Translations under genes and position numbers: made by a program | Assembly (NCBI GenBank): GCA_947461185.1 | Contig: CANHJY010000151.1 | Span: forward strand, 1 to 5,277 | Length of the DNA: 5,277 nt | Direction of reading: 5' to 3' | Source: Flavobacteriales bacterium | Lineage (GTDB): Bacteria; Bacteroidota; Bacteroidia; Flavobacteriales_D; Crocinitomicaceae | Notes under the pieces: model-generated | What the model saw: the letters and a program-made list of their open reading frames with translations, nothing else | Database searches by the model: none | What the model was told of the DNA's origin: nothing | Part shown: positions 1 to 5,277 of the stretch, one piece after another | Layout: every line of letters begins with the position of its first letter | Numbering within the stretch: the first letter of the stretch is position 1

Positions 1-492
1 CATTGCTTTCACTATGGCTATGGGTACATGTGAAGAATTACGCATTTGCTGCAGTTCTTCAGCACTTAAATTTAATTCTTCGAATTTCACTCCAGACCTT
101 AAATGTTCCTTCGTTGCGTATACATAATTAACTATTTGTCTTTGGAAGAAGGCTTTATCTTCTTTGTCCTTAAGAATACTTGATAGTTTTACTGCAAAAT
201 TCCTCGAGTCATTCACCAGCTCTCCCCACTTTCTTCTCCCTTCCCACCATCGATCATAGGCTGTATTGGTGCGAAAAACTAGCAACAAAGAAATGACAAA
301 GCCGATAAGCGAGTATACGGCAATCAGTTTGTCTAGAACCTCTGCATTTGGAAAATAGTGCAATTCCAAAAATGCCACAACCAAAGTAAAAACACCGATG
401 TAGAGAATTTCCTTCCAGAGAATGCGAAAGGTGTCACTTTTGTGAAAGGCAAAAATGAGAGTTAACCAACTTTTTGGGTTGTAGTTTACCAT
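1..492 (-). CDS. Bestrophin-family anion channel, N-terminal half (cut by window edge)
   Basis: The minus-strand frame opens with ATG at 492 and runs in frame to base 1, giving 164 residues; the C-terminal part lies outside the window. Bacterial bestrophins are usually about 300 residues, so roughly half is visible. Seen: an N-terminal stretch MVNYNPKSWLTLIFAFHKSD of the family's usual kind, a hydrophobic segment near residues 28-46, a second near 53-72, and directly after it RTNTAYDRWWEGRRKWGELV (74-93), the most recognisable bestrophin motif, followed by a charged helical region. Known for the family: pentameric inner-membrane channels that pass chloride or other ions. Direction of flux and physiological role here are unknown. 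No strong Shine-Dalgarno precedes the ATG, but a TAATTTTG -7 box lies 33 bases upstream. The gene diverges from the kelch remnant to its right. Family assignment is firm; substrate is inference. Confidence 0.88.
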   Translation of the reverse strand, partial: MVNYNPKSWLTLIFAFHKSDTFRILWKEILYIGVFTLVVAFLELHYFPNAEVLDKLIAVYSLIGFVISLLLVFRTNTAYDRWWEGRRKWGELVNDSRNFAVKLSSILKDKEDKAFFQRQIVNYVYATKEHLRSGVKFEELNLSAEELQQMRNSSHVPIAIVKAM

Positions 493-524
493 AAATAATT
501 TTGAGTCCGGGAAATGTTTAGTGT

Positions 525-532
525 CAAAATTA
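525..532 (-). promoter_or_regulatory. Candidate -7 box for the bestrophin gene
   Basis: Read on the minus strand this is TAATTTTG, a full match to the Bacteroidota TAnnTTTG -7 element, 33 bases before the ATG at 492. No convincing TTG -33 element was found at 19-21 bases further upstream (a TTG is present, but only 11 bases away), so this is a half-supported promoter in AT-rich DNA where chance matches are common. Confidence 0.35.
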
Positions 533-619
533 GTTTTTTAAAACAATTCCATGACGTGATCTAGTGTTGAATTTGAAGGTGGAAAGTTAATAAATTAGAA
601 TATCACCAATATTAATTAA

Positions 620-924
620 TTTGCAAACGTAAGGCTTCTGTTAACACTTTATGTTGTTATGTGTTTACCCATGTTTTCTCAAGGCAATTGGCTCCAGAAA
701 AATAATTTCTCACGCATTGAAAGATGCGTGGGCATTGGATTTTCCATTAATGGAAAAGGTTATATTGGATTAGGAAAAGGAGCTTCCTTGCTCGATCCCC
801 ACAAGGATTTTTGGCAATACGATTCTGTTAGCGATACATGAACACAGACGGTGTTTACTTTTACCGTGGAATAATGAGAGGCGAGCCGAAAGGTGTGTTA
901 CTTTCATTTGGCAGGGTAAAATGA
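620..924 (+). pseudogene. Remnant of a secreted kelch-repeat protein (signal peptide, one blade, T9SS-like tail)
   Basis: Frame 2 is open from 620 to the TGA at 839-841. It first reads NVRLLLTLYVVMCLPMFSQG (626-685), a typical basic-hydrophobic signal peptide ending in a plausible cleavage site, but no ATG precedes it; the first ATG (659) lies inside the hydrophobic core. Then comes one kelch-type blade: GNWLQKNNF, VGIGFSINGKGYIGLGKG and KDFWQYDSVSDT, matching the NTWTQKANF / AVGFSIGNKGYIGTG / KDFWEYDP pattern of Bacteroidota kelch proteins. After the stop, frame 1 (838-924) reads MNTDGVYFYRG followed by a short basic end, which resembles the final strands of a T9SS sorting domain (GVYFYR). 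Intact members have several blades, so the simplest reading is loss of the start codon plus an internal deletion with a frame change near 831-841. The kelch match is clear; the tail match and the decay model are inference. Alternatively 659-841 could be a short expressed protein. Confidence 0.62.
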
Positions 925-1010
925 TTTTAGCTCCAATTACAACTATGTTTCAATTTTAGAAGCAACCAAGTTTATTTTTTTATGTCATGGGATTATAAAA
1001 ACTACAAGTT

Positions 1011-2477
1011 ATGAAAAAGCTACTTTCAATTCTTTGCCTCTCTGTTTCTATATCATATGGGCAAAACACAATTGTGATTACTAAATCGGAGTATCAACAA
1101 TTAAAACAATCTGGATTAATTGATCCTCATGTTCAATATTCGTTTTCGGACTTGAATTTGGCCAACGATATAAAATATAGTGGTTCAACTGAAAAGAATT
1201 CTGTTTGCGATTGCTTTGTGCCATTAGATTCAACATTCACCTTAGCCATGGTTCCCAATGATGATGAATCTTCTGGATTAATAACTTTGCCTTTTAATTT
1301 TGATTTTTACGGAAATCAATATAATTCTCTGTATATCAATAACAATGGAAATATTTCCTTTGTATCGCCTTACATGACCTTTACGCCAAATTCTTTTCCA
1401 GATTCTACATACAATATGATTGCTCCTTTTTGGGCAGATGTTGACACACGGGGTGGCCTTGACAGCCTTGGTAACTATTTAGGAAATGGAGGTGCGGTTT
1501 GGTATAAAATAACACCTACAGCTTTAATTGTTAATTGGAATCAAGTTGGATATTTTAACATGCACACGGATTTAGTTTCAACATTTCAATTGATTATTTC
1601 TAATGGTTCTGATTCTTTAGTTTCAGCAGGTGGAAATGTTTCTTTTTGTTATGATGATATGCAATGGACAACGGGAGATGCTTCTATGGGTACCGGAGGC
1701 TTTGGTGGTTATCCAGCAACCGTTGGTGTTAATGTAGGTAATGGTGTGGATTTTTTTCAAGTTGGTCAGTTTGTGCAAACAGGAACTAGTTTTGACGGGC
1801 CAACAAACAACGTAGACGGTGTAGATTTTCTAGATGGTCAGGAAATATATTTCAACATTGCGGGAGCTTCTTCTACCAACACACCGCCATTATTGATTAG
1901 TAGTGCCATTTGTGATACGATAAGCGTATTTACTGGAGATACTTTAAAAAGTATGAATAGTGCAGATTTCACTATTGCGATTATGACACCTGAAGATGGT
2001 CAAAGCATCCAGCTTGATGTAGTATCAGACGCACCACAAAATGCTTTGAGTTATGTGATGACACAAGTTAGCAATCAGTATTATGATGTTTTGGTTACAT
2101 TTAATGGGACAGGCGTTTCCCCAGGAATTTACCATGCAACGATGACGGCTACAGATAATGGAACACCAGTTGGTGTAACTACTAAACAATTCGTTTTTGA
2201 GGTGAAATACGATAGTTCAGCCGGTGCGGATGAATTAGAAATAGATGATTTTCAAGTATTTCCAAATCCTACATCAGCTATTCTAAATGTTATTATAAAG
2301 GATGGCTCCGCCATAGACGAAATTCAAATTTTTGATCTTTCCGGCAAATTGCTTTTATCTCAACCATTAAGCGATAAAGATCAAATAGACATGGCTCATT
2401 TGAAGCAAGGTGTTTATTTGTTGAATGTTTATTCTGACAAAACATTGCAAGCAACAAAGCGTATTATTAAGAATTAA
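1011..2477 (+). CDS. Secreted nidogen-like-domain protein with T9SS type A sorting domain
   Basis: A 488-residue exported protein. Residues 1-17 form a signal peptide (MKKLLSILCLSVSISYG), probably cut before Q18. Residues about 65-100 (with C66 and C68, then MVPNDDESSG and LPFNFDFYG) lead into a nidogen-like (NIDO) domain, about 95-285: YNSLYINNNGNISF, IAPFWADVDTRGG, GAVWYK, LIVNWNQVGYF and TFQLIISNGSD are its hallmarks. Residues about 295-400 look like an Ig/cadherin-like beta domain (ATMTATDNGTPVG). Residues about 413-488 are a T9SS type A sorting domain (FQVFPNPTS, IQIFDLSGKLL, LKQGVYLLNVY, KRIIKN), so the product should cross the outer membrane by T9SS and be surface-attached or released. 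NIDO domains occur in extracellular matrix and adhesion proteins; a binding role here is inference and no ligand can be named. The ATG at 1011 is chosen because the signal peptide starts there; no clear Shine-Dalgarno or full promoter was found upstream. The gene appears monocistronic. Confidence 0.88.
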   Translation: MKKLLSILCLSVSISYGQNTIVITKSEYQQLKQSGLIDPHVQYSFSDLNLANDIKYSGSTEKNSVCDCFVPLDSTFTLAMVPNDDESSGLITLPFNFDFYGNQYNSLYINNNGNISFVSPYMTFTPNSFPDSTYNMIAPFWADVDTRGGLDSLGNYLGNGGAVWYKITPTALIVNWNQVGYFNMHTDLVSTFQLIISNGSDSLVSAGGNVSFCYDDMQWTTGDASMGTGGFGGYPATVGVNVGNGVDFFQVGQFVQTGTSFDGPTNNVDGVDFLDGQEIYFNIAGASSTNTPPLLISSAICDTISVFTGDTLKSMNSADFTIAIMTPEDGQSIQLDVVSDAPQNALSYVMTQVSNQYYDVLVTFNGTGVSPGIYHATMTATDNGTPVGVTTKQFVFEVKYDSSAGADELEIDDFQVFPNPTSAILNVIIKDGSAIDEIQIFDLSGKLLLSQPLSDKDQIDMAHLKQGVYLLNVYSDKTLQATKRIIKN

Positions 2478-2498
2478 TTAGAACATATAATTCAACAT

Positions 2499-2524
2499 AA
2501 AGGCTGCCCATTTGGGCAGCCTTT
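2499..2524. terminator. Bidirectional hairpin terminator between convergent genes
   Basis: AAAGGCTGCCC (2499-2509) and GGGCAGCCTTT (2514-2524) form a perfect 11-bp stem around the loop ATTT. The arms carry A-runs on the 5' side and T-runs on the 3' side, so either strand ends in a short U-tract. It begins 21 bases after the stop of the plus-strand nidogen-like gene and 27 bases beyond the stop of the minus-strand 70-residue gene, exactly where a shared terminator is expected. Confidence 0.85.
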
Positions 2525-2551
2525 AATTTGTTCTAAATATTAAAATAGGGA

Positions 2552-2764
2552 TTATTCCGCTACTTTTTCATCTATTTTTTTATCAGCAACTTCTCCTACT
2601 TTCTCCTCTACTTTTTCTGATACATGTTCAGAAACTGAATCGGCTACAGTTTCACCGACTTTGTCCATTACTGCACCGCCAACAACATCAGCTGCTCCAT
2701 CAGCAATACCTCCAACAGCTTCACCGACAAATAATTTTAGAATCCATTTAAAAAATCGTTTCAT
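2552..2764 (-). CDS. Small protein with amphipathic N-terminus and four-residue valine repeat, function unknown
   Basis: A 70-residue protein of no family I recognise. Residues 1-13 (MKRFFKWILKLFV) form a short basic, aromatic, amphipathic helix that could lie on or insert into the inner membrane; it is not followed by a clear cleavage site. Residues 14-31 are rich in Gly and Ala. From residue 16 onward every fourth residue is Ala, Ile or Val (A16, I20, A24, V28, V32, V36, V40, V44, V48, V52, V56, A60, I64, V68), with acidic and basic residues between, for example DKVGETVADSV and EKVEEKVGEV. The rest is probably a charged helix. It starts 36 bases after the stop of the channel gene on the same strand, so it may be co-transcribed, and a separate promoter may also serve it. 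The shared terminator ends the unit. A helper or membrane-associated role beside the channel is a guess from position only. Regular composition, codon use like its neighbours and clean boundaries favour a real gene. Confidence 0.72.
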   Translation of the reverse strand: MKRFFKWILKLFVGEAVGGIADGAADVVGGAVMDKVGETVADSVSEHVSEKVEEKVGEVADKKIDEKVAE

Positions 2765-2788
2765 AATAGTAAATTCATTAAGTTTCTA

Positions 2789-2820
2789 CAAAATTAAAAA
2801 TTAATCTTCACTCAATACAA
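2789..2820 (-). promoter_or_regulatory. Candidate internal promoter for the 70-residue gene
   Basis: On the minus strand a TTG (complement of 2818-2820) is followed after 21 bases by TAATTTTG (complement of 2789-2796), an acceptable Bacteroidota -33/-7 pair. The -7 box lies 24 bases before the ATG at 2764, and the -33 element sits inside the last codons of the channel gene. This would let the small protein be made independently of the channel. AT-rich sequence makes chance matches likely. Confidence 0.35.
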
Positions 2821-4684
2821 TTAGATAATCATCTTGAGAAAATTCTATTTGCTTGTTTTTTTGAGGGTTAACAACAATACCAAAGTTCTTTTCGGGATTG
2901 TCTTTGTGTTTCATAATACGATAACCTATAGCAGATTCGTTGAATTGGGCAGCGCGTTCAACCAAATTATAGAAAGAAAGTGGCTCACCAATTTGGATAT
3001 ATTTGGATATAGGTTTTAAGTAAATTTCCGAACCATCTGCTTCAAAAAGAATATCAAAGACTCTTTTCAGTTCACGATTTTCACCGATTTGAGACAGCAT
3101 AAGGCTAATGATACTGTCGCCAATAATGAAGTCATCAGCCTTGGTAACTAATCCAATTTCTCGATTTCTCAAGTCACGCATTTCAGAAACGATACTTAAG
3201 TTTTTCTGGTTTTGCGCACCTATATTGCGAAGATGGAGTAATGATATGAGTGTTTGCGCATCACTTTCTTGTGTATCAATATCTTTATCACTTACAAGAA
3301 TGATGTGATCAAAAGTCTCTGGATGGATATTCGTTAGTGTTTTACGATCTGTAATTTTCCCCTGCTCCACTTTTAGTTTTTGTTTAGTCAGATTAAGGTC
3401 GGATAAATCAATTGGGGCGTTATGTAAAATCGTGATTTCAGATCCATTCGAAACATAGGCTTCAAGTTCATGGATGATGCGTAAACCATTAGCGTTCCAA
3501 CCAAGAATTAATGTTTTTTCAGGTTTGGTTTCAGCTTCATAATGGGAATCAAATAAATGTTCTTTAATGTCTATTTTAGCTGGTGCATTGATAACAACGG
3601 TGTCATCATCTTCTGAAATTGCGATAACGGAATCCCCCTTTTGAATTACGTAATCCATCGGTGGATTTATTAAAATACTGTCATCATTTGCATGAATTCC
3701 AATTATTGAAGAGGTGTCATAGGATAAGATCGCTTCTTTATATGTTTTCCCAAAAAGTTTTGGCTCTTCTTGAAAGTAGAGTTCGTCGCCTTCAAATTTC
3801 AATAAATCGGAATAAATAACACTTAAGCCGGATTGTCTACACGTTTGCGCGGTGATTCGGGCAATTAAATCAGCAGTATAAATAAATACCGCTTCGCCAT
3901 TTCCTGCAAGTTCAGCAGCCTCAAGGTTATCTTCATCTTTAATCTCCGCAATGATATTATAGGCTTCTTTTTTACGATTCTTACTGTTCGTGAAGGCCAT
4001 AACAGTTTTAATTACAAAAATATCTGCATTCTCTTTTTCTGGGCTTAAAATGATAATGGTACGCGCCTCATCTGGGCTTACAATTTCTGTTTCATTTGCT
4101 ATTAATGGATTTCCACTTCTTACAATAATTTTAGTTGTTTTATAATCATTTATTTTACCTCGGATATCATCTTCCATTTCTACTTTGTCACGCTCGGCGA
4201 GAATTACAATTGCAGCCTTTTTTTGATTAGAATTGGCCTCAATAATTTGTTCGATAACTGTATATATTTTTTCAGACCACCCAAGAATTAAGGTGTGGTT
4301 TTTTTCCAAGACCTTCGACCTACCTTTTTTTAGTGCTTCAATTTTCTCATCGATTCCAGAAGAGATGATACCTATTAGGATAGAAATTAAAAATATCCCA
4401 ACGATAGTAGCGCAAAAACGCACGATACGAAAAGGCCAACCTTCATCTCCGCCCATAGTTCCCGGATCTAGGGTTGCCATCAAGCTTTTCCAGGCAGCCT
4501 CAATAAACGATAAACCGGCACTTTCTTCTGGATCCGCCTTAATGCCGAAAACTATAATTACTAATCCTAAAATAATGATGGCTAATAAAGACGCAATGCC
4601 CAACCAACGAATAACGCCTAGTGGACCATTGGAAATGGTGTTCTCGAAATAATAGCGAAAACGTTCTTTAAATGAGTATTTCAT
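2801..4684 (-). CDS. CASTOR/POLLUX-like cation channel with tandem RCK domains
   Basis: A 627-residue inner-membrane channel. Visible order: a basic N-terminus; first membrane segment about 25-47 (GVIRWLGIASLLAIIILG); pore region with TLDPGTMGGDEGW (71-83); second membrane segment about 88-110 (VRFCATIVGIFLISILIGI); then GIDEKIEALKKGRSKVLEKN leading into the cytosol. RCK region 1 starts with HTLILGWSEK (130-139), continues through IIAEIKDEDNLEAAELAG (244-261) and IARITAQTCRQSGL (274-287), and ends in a TrkA-C-like lobe about 305-357. RCK region 2 repeats the plan from KTLILGWNANG (390-400), IVSEMRDLRNREIGL (498-512) and a C-lobe about 551-625. This architecture and length match the bacterial relatives of plant CASTOR, POLLUX/DMI1. 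Plant members are nuclear-envelope cation channels; the ion passed by bacterial ones is not settled. The pore lacks the classical TVGYG potassium filter, as expected for this family. ATG 4684 is preceded by a good promoter. The 70-residue gene follows after 36 bases. No truncation seen. Confidence 0.88.
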   Translation of the reverse strand: MKYSFKERFRYYFENTISNGPLGVIRWLGIASLLAIIILGLVIIVFGIKADPEESAGLSFIEAAWKSLMATLDPGTMGGDEGWPFRIVRFCATIVGIFLISILIGIISSGIDEKIEALKKGRSKVLEKNHTLILGWSEKIYTVIEQIIEANSNQKKAAIVILAERDKVEMEDDIRGKINDYKTTKIIVRSGNPLIANETEIVSPDEARTIIILSPEKENADIFVIKTVMAFTNSKNRKKEAYNIIAEIKDEDNLEAAELAGNGEAVFIYTADLIARITAQTCRQSGLSVIYSDLLKFEGDELYFQEEPKLFGKTYKEAILSYDTSSIIGIHANDDSILINPPMDYVIQKGDSVIAISEDDDTVVINAPAKIDIKEHLFDSHYEAETKPEKTLILGWNANGLRIIHELEAYVSNGSEITILHNAPIDLSDLNLTKQKLKVEQGKITDRKTLTNIHPETFDHIILVSDKDIDTQESDAQTLISLLHLRNIGAQNQKNLSIVSEMRDLRNREIGLVTKADDFIIGDSIISLMLSQIGENRELKRVFDILFEADGSEIYLKPISKYIQIGEPLSFYNLVERAAQFNESAIGYRIMKHKDNPEKNFGIVVNPQKNKQIEFSQDDYLIVLSED

Positions 4685-4732
4685 AAGCGTGTCTTTGTGA
4701 TAAATGGTTTAGATTCCTTTTGAATTTCGACG

Positions 4733-4763
4733 CAAAAATATTGAATTAATATTGATTTTTCAA
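4733..4763 (-). promoter_or_regulatory. Candidate promoter of the CASTOR/POLLUX-like channel gene
   Basis: Read on the minus strand, TTG (complement of 4761-4763) is followed after 20 bases by TATTTTTG (complement of 4733-4740), a full match to the Bacteroidota TAnnTTTG -7 box. It lies 48 bases before the ATG at 4684, leaving a leader of about 40 bases. This is the best promoter match in the window; it would drive the channel and, by read-through, the 70-residue gene. Confidence 0.5.
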
Positions 4764-4836
4764 TAAGAAGGAATTGAAGGTGGGATAGATTAACCAATTC
4801 GATGGATTAGTTGTAAATAGTAGAGAGCAATTAGGA

Positions 4837-4854
4837 ATCCGTTTATTTACGGAT
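4837..4854 (-). terminator. Weak hairpin downstream of the kelch/T9SS gene
   Basis: ATCCGT (4837-4842) and ACGGAT (4849-4854) form a perfect 6-bp stem around a 6-base loop, 39 bases beyond the stop codon at 4894. In the minus direction the bases that follow (TCCTAATTGC) are not a good U-tract, so termination strength is doubtful. No better terminator is visible between this gene and the channel promoter. Confidence 0.3.
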
Positions 4855-4893
4855 CATTCTATGAATTTCTTTAAAGTATTAAAAGTGAACGGC

Positions 4894-5277
4894 TTATCTT
4901 TCAACAATAACTCTTTTTTGAAAGTTTTGGGATCCTGAAATTGCGCGGATAATGTATAATGAGTTTTCAAGGTCACTTAGGTCGATATTGAGTTCGTGAT
5001 TTAATTGGACTTTAGAGATTTGCTTGACTATTTTTCCATGTATATCACTTATCTGGACATCAAAAATTTCAGGTGAGTCTTTATAAACTGAAAATTGTCC
5101 GTTGTTCGGATTTGGGTAAATATTTAAAGAATTAAACTGAACACCATCAAGTTCAGCTGGTAATGAAAAGCGCCATGTTTCTTTTAATCGATTGAAATTT
5201 TCGTTAATTCCTGTAGTGTAATAAATACTATTTGAGCTGGAAAAAGCGATACCCCCTCTTCTTGCCGTCGAAGGAAG
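4894..5277 (-). CDS. C-terminal end of a kelch-repeat protein with T9SS type A sorting domain (cut by window edge)
   Basis: The minus-strand frame is open from the window edge at 5277 to the TAA at 4894-4896, giving the last 127 residues of a longer protein; the start is outside. Residues 1-39 of the visible part (RRGGIAFSSSNSIYYTTGIN, then RLKETWRFSLP) match the closing blade typical of Bacteroidota kelch/beta-propeller proteins (GGxAFS, IYYTTG, RLKETWKF). From about residue 47 a T9SS type A sorting domain follows: FNSLNIYPNPNNGQF, VQISDIHGKIVKQI, LSDLENSLYIIRA and a basic end KRVIVER. The product should therefore be exported through T9SS as a surface or secreted propeller; its ligand or activity cannot be told from this fragment. 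The tail departs slightly from the usual GIYxxR (here NSLYIIR). It is a different protein from the kelch remnant at 620-924, which lies on the opposite strand and has a different tail. Confidence 0.82.
   Translation of the reverse strand, partial: LPSTARRGGIAFSSSNSIYYTTGINENFNRLKETWRFSLPAELDGVQFNSLNIYPNPNNGQFSVYKDSPEIFDVQISDIHGKIVKQISKVQLNHELNIDLSDLENSLYIIRAISGSQNFQKRVIVER

Noticed and set aside
925..1010. Possible promoter boxes for the nidogen-like gene (TATGTTTC near 938, TATTTTTT near 973).
   Set aside because: Each departs from TAnnTTTG at the last base and neither has a TTG element at a suitable distance.
2991..3010. Exact tandem duplication of the 10-mer ATTTGGATAT.
   Set aside because: A 10-base duplication would shift the frame, yet the protein here (PISKYIQIGEP) fits an RCK C-lobe and the frame is open on both sides, so the repeat is best explained as coincidence of codons.
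2834..3308. Two short plus-strand open frames (2834-3019 and 3108-3308).
   Set aside because: Both are antisense to the RCK2 coding region, which has clear family motifs; no domain or promoter supports them.
4233..4652. A 139-residue plus-strand open frame.
   Set aside because: It is wholly antisense to the channel gene's membrane and early RCK coding region and has no recognisable domain.
570..4800. Similar stretches TTGAAGGTGG at about 573 (as TTTGAAGGTGGAAAG) and 4774 (TTGAAGGTGGGATAG), both upstream of minus-strand genes.
   Set aside because: The exact shared core is only about 10 bases and similarity fades quickly; repeats of this size are expected by chance in 5 kb of AT-rich DNA.
4789..4938. 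A 49-residue plus-strand open stretch (FDGLVVNSREQLGIRLF and onward) that looks rather protein-like.
   Set aside because: It has no start codon at its beginning, and its second half lies antisense to the well-supported T9SS tail of the kelch gene. The first ATG (4861) would give only 25 residues.

Overview
The window looks like a chromosomal segment of an AT-rich member of the Bacteroidota, most likely a Flavobacteriales-type organism. Two complete or partial proteins end in type IX secretion (T9SS) type A sorting domains with the 'PNP' signature. Kelch-type secreted proteins are present. The candidate promoters match the Bacteroidota TAnnTTTG -7 box, and the gene starts lack strong Shine-Dalgarno sequences. 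No RNA genes, CRISPR arrays, insertion sequences or phage genes were seen.

Layout from left to right. (1) Positions 1-492, minus strand: the N-terminal half of a bestrophin-family anion channel, cut by the window edge. (2) Positions 493-1010: no intact gene. Positions 620-924 (plus) hold what looks like the remnant of a secreted kelch-repeat protein: a signal-peptide-like stretch without a start codon, one kelch blade, then a jump in frame to a short T9SS-like tail. (3) Positions 1011-2477, plus: a secreted nidogen-like-domain protein with a C-terminal T9SS sorting domain. (4) A strong symmetric hairpin at 2499-2524 separates it from convergent minus-strand genes. (5) Positions 2552-2764, minus: a 70-residue protein with a basic, aromatic N-terminal helix and a striking four-residue valine periodicity. 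It lies 36 bases downstream of (6) 2801-4684, minus: a CASTOR/POLLUX-like cation channel with two membrane segments and tandem RCK regions. (7) Positions 4894-5277, minus: the C-terminal end of another kelch protein with a T9SS sorting domain, running off the right edge.

Two themes emerge: inner-membrane ion channels (bestrophin, CASTOR/POLLUX-like) and exported surface proteins (nidogen-like, kelch). Only the channel and the 70-residue protein look like a functional pair, because they are tandem and closely spaced. The most interesting unexplained items are that small tetrad-repeat protein and the decayed kelch gene. Nothing here is clearly a new multi-gene system.
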